From assembly GCA_947588205.1 (NCBI GenBank), contig CANPYG010000009.1, positions 1 through 44,505 of the forward strand: 44,505 bases of DNA, written 5' to 3'. Positions 32,299 through 40,932 of the stretch are shown piece by piece. Source of the stretch: an uncultured Acetatifactor sp. (GTDB taxonomy: Bacteria; Bacillota; Clostridia; Lachnospirales; Lachnospiraceae). The notes beneath the pieces are model-generated. The model worked only from the letters and a program-made list of their open reading frames with translations. It was not told the DNA's origin and made no database searches. Position numbers and translations under genes: made by a program. Each line of letters begins with the position of its first letter. Positions within the stretch are counted from its first letter, which is position 1.

Positions 32299-34197
32299 TC
32301 ACACCAGATTTGCAGCCCCTATGATACCTGCCGTATTACCCAGTGTTGCAACTGTAACCTCCGGAATCTCTCCTTTCTCGCCGCCATAGCAATCTTCCTT
32401 TATTCTCTGATTGATGGGCGCCAGCAGATAATCCCCCTGTCCGGAGACGCCTCCCCCTACCAGAACCTTTTGCGGTCTGAAAAGATTGATCAAATTAACA
32501 ATACCTGTTCCGAGCTTTTTACGATAATTTTCAACCAGGGCGACGCTTACGGCATCCCCTTCCTTCGCCGCTTCAAAAACCATCTCCACGCAAAGCTTTT
32601 CCAGATCTCCACCGCACTTTTTCCAAAGGGAGGTCTCCCTGTCGGCTTCCATGGCACGCTTCATATCGCGCAGCAGGGCCGTTGCCGATGCATAGGCTTC
32701 CAGACAGCCCCTTCTTCCGCAGGTACAAAGCTCGCCGTCCTCCACGATGGCCATGTGGCCGATCTCACAGCCACCCACCATCTTTCCTTCAAAAAGCTTA
32801 CCGTCAATGACCACTCCGCCGCCGACCCCGGTTCCAAGGGTCAGCATGATCACATCCTGACAGCCCTTTGCCGCCCCTGCCACGGTTTCACCCAGGGCGG
32901 CGCAGTCCGCATCGTTCGCCACATAGACGGGAACAGGAAGATATTTCTCCAGCTCCGCCGCCAAGGGCACATCCTCCCACCGGATATTATTGGAATAGAT
33001 GACCACACCCTTTTTACGGTCCACCGTGCCGGGCATTCCCACGCCCACACCGCTTAGGCGTTCAATAGGAATCTGCTGCTCTACAAGGAGGGCGTAGGTC
33101 TGCTCCCCGATATCCTTTACGACCTCCTGCCATCTTCTCTCGGCGAGGGTAGGAATGGACTTCCGGGCAATGATATTCTGCTCCCCGTCCACCAGACCGA
33201 TCTTTACAAAGGTGCCTCCGATATCAATGCCGACACGGACAGGATCCTCTTTTTCACCGACCGTCGTCACAAGGGCCTCGCATTTTCCTGCCACTTCATA
33301 TGCCCCGCTGCCCGCAGGAAGGAAAAAGCTGTCGCCCTTTTTAAACTCCATCACATCCCCGCCGCACTGGATGGAACCGCTGCCTTCCAAAAACAGGATG
33401 CTCATAAAGGAGCTGTCATCCACAAAGCCCTCCATCTCCTTCATCAGACAGCCGTCGAGGTTCAGCTTATCCACGGTAAAATAATCACAGCTCGCCACAT
33501 GGGGATTGCTGCTTTTCCTTTTCACCACAGGGCCGCGGTTGGTCACATCCAGAGCCTTCGCGATATGCAGATCCCTCTTCTTACCGTCCTTCCCCACACG
33601 GCCATAATCATAAACGCGGTAGGTCACATTGGAATTCTGCTGAATCTCCGCGATCACGATGTCCTTGCCGATTGCGTGGATGGTGCCGGATTCGATGAAC
33701 AGGACATCCCCCTTATGGACAGGCACGGCGTTCAGCACCTCCAAAAGTGTATCCTCTTTAATCCTGCGCTCAAACTCTTCCCGGCTGATCTCCTTTTGAA
33801 ATCCATAGTAAAGGAAGGCGCCTTCCTTGCAGTCGCAGATCACCCACATCTCGGTTTTACCGTACTGACCCTCATTCTGCAGGGCGTACTGATTGCTGGG
33901 ATGCACCTGAATGGACAGATTGTCCTTCGCATCGATCAGCTTGATCAAAATCGGGAAATCCTTAAAACGCCTGCAGTTCCTGCCCAGGACATCCCTGCCC
34001 TCGGCCTCGATATATTCTGCCAAAGTCTTTCCGGCGTAAGCCCCGTTCCGTATCCGGGAGGGTCCGTCCGGATGACAGGACAACTCCCAGCTCTCCGCCA
34101 GGATCTCCCCGTCATACTGTTTATTGTACTCCTCCACAAGCCTGTGTCCGCCCCAGAGATAGTCCTTAAAGCTGGGCTCCAAACGTAATAAAGCCAT
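32299..34197 (-). CDS. Fusion of mannose-6-phosphate isomerase with a ROK family sugar kinase
   Basis: Residues 1-315 are a class I-type mannose-6-phosphate isomerase: the N-terminal LEPSFKDYLWGG, then the zinc-site block SIQVHPSNQY with GKTEMW, and FIESGTIHAIG with EIQQNSN. From about residue 317 a complete ROK kinase follows. Its ATP loop is GIDIGGTFVKIGLV, the catalytic NDADCAALGE is present, and the zinc motif GHMAI..GELCTCGRRGCLE follows. The kinase could phosphorylate glucose or mannose to the 6-phosphate, and the isomerase converts mannose-6-phosphate to fructose-6-phosphate, so one chain may feed mannose into glycolysis. The frame is open with no stop or frameshift at the junction (around 33250). 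The ATG at 34197 follows GGAGGAGG closely. Confidence 0.92.
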   Translation of the reverse strand: MALLRLEPSFKDYLWGGHRLVEEYNKQYDGEILAESWELSCHPDGPSRIRNGAYAGKTLAEYIEAEGRDVLGRNCRRFKDFPILIKLIDAKDNLSIQVHPSNQYALQNEGQYGKTEMWVICDCKEGAFLYYGFQKEISREEFERRIKEDTLLEVLNAVPVHKGDVLFIESGTIHAIGKDIVIAEIQQNSNVTYRVYDYGRVGKDGKKRDLHIAKALDVTNRGPVVKRKSSNPHVASCDYFTVDKLNLDGCLMKEMEGFVDDSSFMSILFLEGSGSIQCGGDVMEFKKGDSFFLPAGSGAYEVAGKCEALVTTVGEKEDPVRVGIDIGGTFVKIGLVDGEQNIIARKSIPTLAERRWQEVVKDIGEQTYALLVEQQIPIERLSGVGVGMPGTVDRKKGVVIYSNNIRWEDVPLAAELEKYLPVPVYVANDADCAALGETVAGAAKGCQDVIMLTLGTGVGGGVVIDGKLFEGKMVGGCEIGHMAIVEDGELCTCGRRGCLEAYASATALLRDMKRAMEADRETSLWKKCGGDLEKLCVEMVFEAAKEGDAVSVALVENYRKKLGTGIVNLINLFRPQKVLVGGGVSGQGDYLLAPINQRIKEDCYGGEKGEIPEVTVATLGNTAGIIGAANLV

Positions 34198-34254
34198 AAT
34201 ATCCTCCTCCGTTTTCAAGTTATTACCCTATGCCTATGTCCAAAGGGTCTGTTC

Positions 34255-34279
34255 GCGCGACTGCAAAAGCAGCCCGCGC
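34255..34279 (-). promoter_or_regulatory. Hairpin in the leader of the isomerase-kinase gene
   Basis: GCGCG/CGCGC and CTGC/GCAG stems stack around a TTTT loop, with a small internal mismatch. It lies between the promoter and the ribosome site and may stabilise the mRNA or act as a weak attenuator. Confidence 0.45.
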
Positions 34280-34297
34280 CGGCCTCATCTCACCTAT

Positions 34298-34326
34298 ATT
34301 CTACAATAACACTCGGCAATGTTCAA
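34298..34326 (-). promoter_or_regulatory. Promoter of the isomerase-kinase gene
   Basis: On the minus strand TTGAAC (34321-34326) and TAGAAT (34298-34303) are spaced by 17 bases. The -35 box begins only 4 bases after the stop codon of the Nudix gene. Confidence 0.6.
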
Positions 34327-34329
34327 GGG

Positions 34330-34995
34330 CTACTTTGCTTCCAGAAACCGAAACGGTTCCCCGGCGTCCATCTGCAGGAACATCATACAAAGATAGGCTC
34401 CCCTTAGGGAAACCTTTTCCTCCCTCAATATCCGCCGGACCTGCTCCTTATCCGCCAGTATCACGCGTATCCGCTCCGAAGCCTCGCACATCTGTATGCC
34501 TTCCGCGTCCTTCACTGTGCCGAACACCGCCGCGCTGGCCTCGTCTGTCAGCCCCGGCCCCATAAAAAAGGGGTTGCGGAAACAAGCCTCCCCGCCTGTA
34601 TATTCTTCAAAATCCAATCCTGTCTCTTCCTTCATTTCCCGGACCGCTGCCATTCCTGCGGTTTCCCCGGCATCAACCAGGCCTGCAGGAAGCGCATAGA
34701 TTTCCTCGTCCAGCGGATAACGGTACTCCCTGATCATAACCAGCCTTGGGGTTTCTTCCCTCGTCACCGCATAGATCACGATACCTTCCGGATCCAGGGC
34801 CTTGGTATATAGCTTCAGATTCTTTTCCTCATTTCTGGATGCAAAATAGTAATCAAAGCTCCTGCCCCCTGTGTCCACCGCATCAATATGGTACAGGTTC
34901 AGATGCGGATTATCGGTCAGCTTCTGCACGCCGCCTATCCTTTTTACGCCCGCGCCCGCCGACATGGCGCCTGCCTTCGTCATACCTTCCATCAT
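34330..34995 (-). CDS. Nudix hydrolase, ADP-ribose pyrophosphatase-like
   Basis: The Nudix box is complete (GLVDAGETAGMAAVREMKEETG), and it is preceded by IREYRYPLDEEIYALPAG, the pattern of ADP-sugar pyrophosphatases such as ADP-ribose hydrolase. The enzyme would split ADP-ribose or a similar nucleotide sugar into AMP and a sugar phosphate. The C-terminus adds about 50 residues after an FFMGPGLTDEA segment, typical of the clostridial group. The start is uncertain: an ATG at 34995 with GGAG five bases upstream is used; the frame is open to an ATG at 35049, and others lie at 34983 and 34965. Confidence 0.85.
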   Translation of the reverse strand: MMEGMTKAGAMSAGAGVKRIGGVQKLTDNPHLNLYHIDAVDTGGRSFDYYFASRNEEKNLKLYTKALDPEGIVIYAVTREETPRLVMIREYRYPLDEEIYALPAGLVDAGETAGMAAVREMKEETGLDFEEYTGGEACFRNPFFMGPGLTDEASAAVFGTVKDAEGIQMCEASERIRVILADKEQVRRILREEKVSLRGAYLCMMFLQMDAGEPFRFLEAK

Positions 34996-35054
34996 ACCAA
35001 CTCCATTTCTGCCTGCGTTGCACAGGCAATATGCCTGGAATAAATACATAAACT

Positions 35055-35082
35055 ATAAGGGAAGCCGCAAGACCTCCCTTAT
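35055..35082 (-). terminator. Terminator after minE
   Basis: ATAAGGGA and TCCCTTAT (35055-35062, 35075-35082) pair perfectly, with further GG/CC pairing inside. The minus-strand continuation is T-rich but interrupted (AGTTTATG), so termination may be partial. Confidence 0.5.
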
Positions 35083-35144
35083 CCGTATTCCCGTATCATT
35101 TTATCGTTATCCAGATTTCCTTTATCTTCACCCGGTGGGGCATC

Positions 35145-35423
35145 CTACCTGAGCGGTCTGTGCTTCATGTCCTTGATGGGTATATTGGCAAACAGCGCCG
35201 GCACAGTGCCGTTGCCCCCCTCAGACTCAGTCTCCGTGATCTGAATGTCCAGACCCTGGGGATCGATATCCATATATTTGGAAATCACCTCAATGATATC
35301 GTTCTTGATCATTTCCATGATCTCGGGAGAGCAGTTGGACCTGTCAGATACCAGAATGAATTTCAGGCGATCCTTTGCCACTTCCCCGGAACCCTTTTTG
35401 CGAAAAAAATCCATTAATTTCAT
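35145..35423 (-). CDS. minE: Cell division topological specificity factor MinE
   Basis: This 92-residue protein has the MinE layout: an N-terminal amphipathic helix (MKLMDFFRKK), the anti-MinCD segment (AKDRLKFILVSDRS) and a C-terminal topological domain with MIKNDIIEVISKYMDID. It drives pole-to-pole movement of MinD and so keeps the division site at midcell. It follows minD by 15 bases. Clostridia often carry MinE where Bacillus uses DivIVA/MinJ instead. Confidence 0.92.
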   Translation of the reverse strand: MKLMDFFRKKGSGEVAKDRLKFILVSDRSNCSPEIMEMIKNDIIEVISKYMDIDPQGLDIQITETESEGGNGTVPALFANIPIKDMKHRPLR

Positions 35424-35438
35424 ACCGATTCCCTCCCC

Positions 35439-36227
35439 TTACTTTTTGAATATATCCTTCAGCTTGCCGAACAGACCCTTTTTTGCATCCAGGTCCATAA
35501 AAGGAACCTCTTCACCTACGATACGGTTACAGATATTGTAATAAGCCTGTCCTGCCAGACTGCTGCCTCCCACAAGGGGCTCGCCCTGGTTCGTCGCCAC
35601 TACGATCTGCTCGTCGTCAGGCACCACGCCGATCAGGTTGATGGAAAGGATATCGCATACATCCTCCACCTTCAGCATATCCCCGCGCTTTACCATGTCC
35701 ATGCGGATTCTGTTAATGATCAGATCGATCCTCTTCATCTCGCCGGCCTCTAAGAGCCCCACGATCCTGTCCGCATCACGGATCGCAGATACTTCCGGGG
35801 TTGTCACCACCAGGGCCCTGTCCGCACCCGCGACAGCATTCTTAAAGCCCTGCTCAATCCCCGCCGGACAATCCAGGAGCACATAATCAAATTCCTCTCT
35901 CAGTTCGTTTACCAGCTCTATCATCTGCTCCGGAGTGACAGCGTCCTTGTCCCTCGTCTGGGCGGAAGGAAGGAGACACAGCTCGGGATATTTTTTATGC
36001 TTAATCAGAGCCTGCTTCAGGCGGCATTTACCCTCCACAACGTCCACCAGATTGTACACGATGCGGTTCTCCAGCCCCAGCACCACGTCCAGATTCCGAA
36101 GGCCGATATCCGTGTCGATCATCACAACCTTCTTATTTAACATCGCAAGTCCCATGCCCACATTTGCCGTAGTGGTGGTCTTGCCTACACCGCCCTTTCC
36201 AGACGTGATCACAATTACTTCGCTCAT
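35439..36227 (-). CDS. minD: Septum site-determining ATPase MinD
   Basis: This 262-residue ParA/MinD ATPase has the deviant Walker A GKGGVGKTTTTAN, the switch regions DTDIGLRNLD and LLDCPAGIEQGF, and a C-terminal membrane-targeting helix (AKKGLFGKLKDIFKK). ATP-bound MinD binds the membrane and recruits MinC to block FtsZ assembly near the poles, and MinE stimulates its ATPase. It lies between minC and minE in one operon. Confidence 0.96.
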   Translation of the reverse strand: MSEVIVITSGKGGVGKTTTTANVGMGLAMLNKKVVMIDTDIGLRNLDVVLGLENRIVYNLVDVVEGKCRLKQALIKHKKYPELCLLPSAQTRDKDAVTPEQMIELVNELREEFDYVLLDCPAGIEQGFKNAVAGADRALVVTTPEVSAIRDADRIVGLLEAGEMKRIDLIINRIRMDMVKRGDMLKVEDVCDILSINLIGVVPDDEQIVVATNQGEPLVGGSSLAGQAYYNICNRIVGEEVPFMDLDAKKGLFGKLKDIFKK

Positions 36228-36300
36228 TTCCTGTCTCCTCCTGTATCTTTCCTTTCTTTTGCACTTTGTATCATTGGAAGAACCTTACTTCTCGTTTCTT

Positions 36301-37167
36301 TTACAGCTTATCCAGGCAGCCCTTGGTCATGGGCTCAACATAGATCGTGCCCTCCCGCGCCACCGCGATCTGCGGAGAATAAGCGCCCTGCACGGCTTTC
36401 TCCTTTTTAAAAAGATGCCTGCTGTCCTTCACCTTATCCGGGCTCTTGGCGATCACATCCCCGATCTGAAGCTGTATGGGCTGCATATCCAGGGCGAAAA
36501 TAAAGCAGCTTGAATCGCCGTTCATCCCTGCGCAGGCATTCCCCTTCAACGCGCCCAGCACCACAACGTTCCCTGCCGATTCAATCCTTGCACCGGGATT
36601 CACATCCCCGATCAGGGTAACGCTGGCGGGGCATTCCAGAACCTGCCCGGAACGAAGATTTCCCTTGTAAAAACCGCCCTGCAGGTCAACCGCGGATGCC
36701 TTCTCCGCATGGGTCAAATGCGTCTTCTCAGAAGAAACTTTCGTACTGCGCACGGATTCCGGCTTCTTCACGGGAGCATCAGATCCCTTCCCCTGGGGAA
36801 CCTCCCCTTCCTCCGTGGCGGCCGTAGTCTGAGCCCTCCTGGCAGTCCGGCGTCTCGGTATCCCTGCGGCATCTGCGGCCGCCTCCAGCCGGTTCTTCAT
36901 CCGTTCCTCCTGCAATCCGCCCTGATCCATAATGCTGACGATCTGAATATCGCTATTCGCCATGATCACGTCCACGATCTTTATTTCTTCCTCGGTGGAC
37001 AATACCCTTCCACTGAAAGAAACGGCCATTTTTGCATTTTTAAAGAAATTCCCTGATTCCCTGAATTTCTCTCCAATGATTTGCAGCAGCTCCTGAAAAG
37101 GAAGCTGGTCGCTTAAGATCAGCTCCATTCCATATTTGTTGCTCTTAATCACAACCTCTTTTGTCAT
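36301..37167 (-). CDS. minC: Septum site-determining protein MinC
   Basis: The protein has a short N-terminal MinC domain (about residues 1-105, with VVIKSNKYGMELIL at its start) and a C-terminal beta-helix domain (about 180-288, with GQVLECPASVTLIGDVNPGA and GNVVVLGALKGNACAG). Between them lies an unusually long low-complexity linker (about 105-175) rich in Ala, Arg, Thr and Lys. MinC blocks FtsZ polymerisation when held at the membrane by MinD. It is the first gene of minCDE, with its own promoter; 73 bases separate it from minD. Confidence 0.93.
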   Translation of the reverse strand: MTKEVVIKSNKYGMELILSDQLPFQELLQIIGEKFRESGNFFKNAKMAVSFSGRVLSTEEEIKIVDVIMANSDIQIVSIMDQGGLQEERMKNRLEAAADAAGIPRRRTARRAQTTAATEEGEVPQGKGSDAPVKKPESVRSTKVSSEKTHLTHAEKASAVDLQGGFYKGNLRSGQVLECPASVTLIGDVNPGARIESAGNVVVLGALKGNACAGMNGDSSCFIFALDMQPIQLQIGDVIAKSPDKVKDSRHLFKKEKAVQGAYSPQIAVAREGTIYVEPMTKGCLDKL

Positions 37168-37209
37168 ATTCTCCTCCGAATATCCGTTACTGCCTGATCG
37201 AACGTTTCT

Positions 37210-37238
37210 ATTATACCGTCTTTCTTAAAATATGAAAA
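37210..37238 (-). promoter_or_regulatory. Promoter of minCDE
   Basis: On the minus strand a perfect -10 box TATAAT (37210-37215) has TTTTCA 17 bases upstream (37233-37238). It lies about 45 bases before the minC start. Confidence 0.55.
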
Positions 37239-37301
37239 GCATTTTTGTAAGAATTTTGTAAGAAAGGTGAAAAAATTGTCGAACAAGATGGCCAACGCCT
37301 C

Positions 37302-38081
37302 TCATCCTTTCGCCGCATCGCTACCAACGCCCTGAATTTCGGCGCAGACGGGATAATGGTCAGAGAGATAAAGACCATCCCTTTCGTCCGTCCATTTCTC
37401 AACGCCTTCACAGACAAGGCCTTCACTGATAAAAATATAATCAATACAGCAGGGATGGGAGCCCTTGTAATAGCCGTGGTAGGTGATACCGATTCCCTCA
37501 GTCACGTTGGTAAAGGAGGGATAGGACTTCATCACCGCCATTTCCCCGCTCTCAGGCTCCGCGTTCATATCTCCCGTAAGGATGACGGGCGCATGAGGGA
37601 AAAACTCATTCTGCCGCAGGCGCTCCATAATCTGGGTAAGGCCCTGAATCCTTGCCCCCGGTCCCTCGTGGTCCAGATGGGTGTTGGCCACCCTGAACAC
37701 AAGACCCGTTTCCATATCCTCAAAAACCGCTTCCGTACACACCCTGGGACAGATGCTCTGGTCCGGATAGCGGGAGGCCGGAAGGAAAGGCGTCTCCGAC
37801 AGCCAGTAGATATCCAGTTTCATCAGATTGATGCGCTCCCTGCGGTAGGCAATGGCAGTCTGTTCATCCCGCAGCTGCCTGTCCCTTCCGCAGCCGACGA
37901 TATAATAGTCCGTAAGCTCCTCCTTCAGCCACGCAGCCACATGAGGCAGTACCTCCTGAAAGCAGATAATGTCCGGCCGCTCCCTGCGCAGCTTTTCCAG
38001 AATAAAAGCCTTACGGTGACAGAAATTATTGATGCCATCCTGCCCGTTATCCAGGCGGATGTTAAAGGTGACAATTTTCAT
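37302..38081 (-). CDS. Endonuclease/exonuclease/phosphatase family protein
   Basis: This 259-residue protein has the DNase I-like fold markers: KIVTFNIRLDNGQDG at the start, CFQEV for the metal-binding Glu near residue 42, VANTHLDHEGPGAR with the catalytic His near 151, LTGDMNAEPES near 184, and a final LSDHYPVCAEI. There is no signal peptide, so it is cytosolic. Members act on nucleic acids, inositol phosphates or sphingomyelin; this group is often annotated as a metal-dependent hydrolase and its substrate is unknown. It stands as a single gene. Confidence 0.88.
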   Translation of the reverse strand: MKIVTFNIRLDNGQDGINNFCHRKAFILEKLRRERPDIICFQEVLPHVAAWLKEELTDYYIVGCGRDRQLRDEQTAIAYRRERINLMKLDIYWLSETPFLPASRYPDQSICPRVCTEAVFEDMETGLVFRVANTHLDHEGPGARIQGLTQIMERLRQNEFFPHAPVILTGDMNAEPESGEMAVMKSYPSFTNVTEGIGITYHGYYKGSHPCCIDYIFISEGLVCEGVEKWTDERDGLYLSDHYPVCAEIQGVGSDAAKG

Positions 38082-38111
38082 TTACCCTGCCCCATCCCTA
38101 CAATTTGTATT

Positions 38112-38174
38112 GAAACCCGACAAGATCGGTTTCACAATTACCTACTATTTTACATGAAAACGGGCGGATGGCAA
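38112..38174 (-). promoter_or_regulatory. Promoter and leader hairpin of the EEP family gene
   Basis: On the minus strand TTGCCA (38169-38174) and TAAAAT (38147-38152) are spaced by 16 bases. The leader contains a stem GAAACCGA/TCGGGTTTC (38112-38133) with one bulge, placed between the promoter and the start codon. Confidence 0.5.
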
Positions 38175-38217
38175 GATTTTTTTGCAGAAAAAAAGAAGAA
38201 ACAGGGATGAAGCAAAA

Positions 38218-38257
38218 ACAACAGGCCGTACCGAAAGCGGCAGGTACAGCCTGTTGT
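38218..38257 (-). terminator. Terminator of ilvE
   Basis: ACAACAGGC/GCCTGTTGT arms (38218-38226, 38249-38257) and an inner GTACC/GGTAC pair form a long stem, followed on the minus strand by TTTTTGC. The stem lies about 75 bases past the ilvE stop. Confidence 0.8.
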
Positions 38258-38334
38258 CCCAACTCATTTGATCCGTTCTATTGATCTTCTTAGGGAAGAT
38301 ACTTTTTCAAATCACTTTTTCAAATGGAGAACCC

Positions 38335-39360
38335 TTATTCAATCACATGGATCCAGCCCTTGGGCGCCTCAATCCTGCCCATCTGGATACCTGTTAGGGT
38401 ATCGTAAAGCTTCTTAGTGACGGGTCCCATCTCGTTCATACCGCTGGGCATGCAGATTTCCGTGCCATGGTCCACGATCTTGCCTACAGGAGAGATTACA
38501 GCGGCAGTTCCGCAGAGTCCGCACTCGGCGAAATCCTTCACCTCGCTTAAGAGGACTTCTCTCTCCTCCACTTCCAGTCCAAGATATTCCTTCGCCACAT
38601 ACACCAGGGATCTTCTGGTGATAGAGGGCAGGATGCTGGAAGACTTCGGGGTGACCACCTTATTATCCTTTGTCACAAACAGGAAATTCGCGCCGCCCGT
38701 TTCCTCCACCTTCGTGCGGGAGGCGGGATCCAGGTACATGTTCTCGTCATAACCTTCCTTATGCGCGCTTACAATAGCATGAAGGCTCATTGCGTAATTC
38801 AGTCCTGCCTTGATATGACCCGTGCCATGAGGCGCCGCACGGTCAAAATCACTGACGCGGATGGTCAGGGGCTTCGCGCCGCCCTTGAAATACGGTCCAA
38901 CCGGGGTTACAAGAATACGGAACTGGTATTCGTCCGCAGGCTTCACGCCGATGACCGGGTTGGAACCGAACATATAAGGACGGATGTACAGGGTTGCACC
39001 GCTTCCATAAGGGGGAACAAACGCCGCATTCGCGGACACCACCTGATTCACCGCATCCAGGAAACGCTCCTTCGGGAATATGGGCATCTCCAGTCTGGCG
39101 GCGGAGTCCATCATTCTCTCTGCGTTCAGGTCAGGACGGAAGGTAACGATATGGCCGTCTTCCGTGGTATATGCCTTCAGGCCCTCGAATACGGTCTGCG
39201 CATACTGCAGGACGCCTGCGCACTCATTTAATACGACATTGGCATCCTCTGTAATGGCGCCCTCATCCCATGCGCCGTCTTTATAATTGGATACATATCT
39301 TTTATCTGTCTGAATGTATCCAAATCCCAGATTGCCCCAATCAATATTTTTCTTTTCCAT
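38335..39360 (-). CDS. ilvE: Branched-chain amino acid aminotransferase
   Basis: This 341-residue class IV PLP aminotransferase performs the last step of leucine, isoleucine and valine synthesis and the first of their breakdown. It has FEGLKAYTTEDG near residue 60, the PLP lysine in GHIKAGLNYAMS near 180, and EETGGANFLFV near 220, with GTAAVISPVG near the end. Length and motifs fit the longer, eukaryote-like BCAT group common in clostridia. It has its own promoter and terminator and is not in an ilv operon. Confidence 0.95.
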   Translation of the reverse strand: MEKKNIDWGNLGFGYIQTDKRYVSNYKDGAWDEGAITEDANVVLNECAGVLQYAQTVFEGLKAYTTEDGHIVTFRPDLNAERMMDSAARLEMPIFPKERFLDAVNQVVSANAAFVPPYGSGATLYIRPYMFGSNPVIGVKPADEYQFRILVTPVGPYFKGGAKPLTIRVSDFDRAAPHGTGHIKAGLNYAMSLHAIVSAHKEGYDENMYLDPASRTKVEETGGANFLFVTKDNKVVTPKSSSILPSITRRSLVYVAKEYLGLEVEEREVLLSEVKDFAECGLCGTAAVISPVGKIVDHGTEICMPSGMNEMGPVTKKLYDTLTGIQMGRIEAPKGWIHVIE

Positions 39361-39400
39361 AGTATCTTCCTCGATTCCTAAAATGGTTTATTTGCTACTC

Positions 39401-39429
39401 ATTATTATACTTTTCACCGGGGTTGTCAA
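39401..39429 (-). promoter_or_regulatory. Promoter of ilvE
   Basis: A perfect TTGACA (39424-39429) is followed after 17 bases by AATAAT (39401-39406); a perfect TATAAT overlaps it at 14-base spacing. The leader is about 35 bases, too short for a T-box or other large riboswitch. Confidence 0.65.
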
Positions 39430-39480
39430 GATACTTTTTCAGGTTAAAGCGGCAACGTAAAGGTCTTTCGTTACAGGATT

Positions 39481-39969
39481 CTATATGCGCTCATACTTCA
39501 TGAACACATACGGAATGTCAAAATATGTCTGCTCGTCGCTTTCCGCAGTGACGCGCCATGCAGCATCCTTATCCAGGTTCGGGAAATAGGAATCCGCCTG
39601 ATACTCACGGTCTATTTTTGTCACATGGGCGACGCTGCAATAGGGCAGCATCTGGCGGTAAACGCTCTCGCCGCCTATGATGTAAACGTCGTCATCATTG
39701 TATTTTTTGAGCTCTTCCAGAAGCTCCGGGATGGAATGGACCACAATGGCATCCTTTACCTGATAATGATGGTCCGTGCTTAAAATGATGTTGGTGCGGT
39801 TCTTTAAGGGTAAGCCCTGGGGAAAGGTCTCCAGGGTCCTGCGCCCCAGAACCACCACCTTGCCCGTAGTCTCCATGCGGAAGTGCTTCTGGTCATTTGG
39901 GATGCGTACCAGCAGCTGATTGCGCAGGCCGATGGCCCAGTTATTGTCTACTGCGACTATCATATTCAT
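39481..39969 (-). CDS. folA: Dihydrofolate reductase
   Basis: This 162-residue protein reduces dihydrofolate to tetrahydrofolate with NADPH. Family marks are IVAVDNNWAIGLRNQLLVRIPNDQ at the start, VVVLGRRTLETFP near residue 40, and VYIIGGESVYRQMLPYC near 95. The acidic active-site residue is the Asp of IPND. AAAGGA lies 9-10 bases before the ATG. It lies 47 bases behind thyA, whose reaction produces its substrate. Confidence 0.95.
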   Translation of the reverse strand: MNMIVAVDNNWAIGLRNQLLVRIPNDQKHFRMETTGKVVVLGRRTLETFPQGLPLKNRTNIILSTDHHYQVKDAIVVHSIPELLEELKKYNDDDVYIIGGESVYRQMLPYCSVAHVTKIDREYQADSYFPNLDKDAAWRVTAESDEQTYFDIPYVFMKYERI

Positions 39970-40016
39970 ATTAAAATCGTCCTTTCTTTGTGCGGATGCT
40001 TTGCCGCAGGGCGGTT

Positions 40017-40865
40017 CTACACCGCAATGGGTATATCCAGAATCTGGGGACCGGTTTCGTAATTCTCTGCCCTGACGTCATCCCTGGTAAACTGATAGAA
40101 ATCGCGGACATCAGGATTGAGCCAGAACGTCGGCGCAGGCTTGGGTTCCCTTGTAATGAGCTCCTTAATAATGGGCACATGTCTGTCATAAATATGCGCG
40201 TCCGCGATTACATGGACCAGCTCACCCACATTCATACCGCAGACCTGCGCCAGCATATGCACCAGCACGGCGTACTGCACCACATTCCAGTTATTCGCGG
40301 CCAGCACATCCTGGGAACGCTGGTTCAGGATGGCGTTCAGGGTCAGCTTTTCTTCCCCGGGCCTCTGTGTCACATTAAAGGTCATGCTGTAGGCGCAGGG
40401 ATAGAGGTTCATGGCGTGCAGGTCCTGATGGACATAGATATTGGTCATGATGCGCCTGCTGAAGGGATTATTCTTCAGGTCATAGATCACCCGGTCCACC
40501 TGATCCATCATCCCCTCCTTATACTGGTGCTTCACTCCGAGCTGATAGCCATAAGCCTTCCCGATGGAGCCGTCCGCGTCCGCCCATTCATCCCAGATAT
40601 GGCTGTGCAGGTCGTGAATGTTATTGGACTTTTTCTGCCAAATCCAAAGCATTTCATCCGTTGCGGATTTTAAGGCGGTCCGGCGCAGGGTCAGCAGCGG
40701 AAATTCCCTGGACAGATCATAGCGGTTCACCACTCCAAACTTTTTGATGGTATAAGCCGGCGTTCCGTCCGGCCAGCGGGGTCTGACCTTTTCCCCCTCC
40801 GTACTGGTTCCGTTTTCCAGAATGTCCCTGCACATATTGATAAATACTACGTCAGCGTAACTCAC
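40017..40865 (-). CDS. thyA: Thymidylate synthase
   Basis: This 282-residue enzyme methylates dUMP to dTMP using methylene-tetrahydrofolate. The catalytic cysteine is in NLYPCAYSMTFNV (about residue 157), where most relatives have PPC, and it is followed by the conserved RSQDVLAANNWNVVQY block. The start is a GTG at 40865 with AAGGA six bases upstream. It precedes folA in the same operon, the usual functional pairing. The longer clostridial ThyA form with WPDGTPA near residue 31 is seen. Confidence 0.94.
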   Translation of the reverse strand: MSYADVVFINMCRDILENGTSTEGEKVRPRWPDGTPAYTIKKFGVVNRYDLSREFPLLTLRRTALKSATDEMLWIWQKKSNNIHDLHSHIWDEWADADGSIGKAYGYQLGVKHQYKEGMMDQVDRVIYDLKNNPFSRRIMTNIYVHQDLHAMNLYPCAYSMTFNVTQRPGEEKLTLNAILNQRSQDVLAANNWNVVQYAVLVHMLAQVCGMNVGELVHVIADAHIYDRHVPIIKELITREPKPAPTFWLNPDVRDFYQFTRDDVRAENYETGPQILDIPIAV

Positions 40866-40932
40866 TATTTTTCCTTTCCGATGAATGCACCTTCCGGCAG
40901 GAGACGCCCGTGATCCATCCGTTTTTCTCCGA

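Noticed and set aside
37356..38210. 284-codon plus-strand frame
   Set aside because: It is antisense to the endonuclease/exonuclease/phosphatase gene, whose motifs are all in place.
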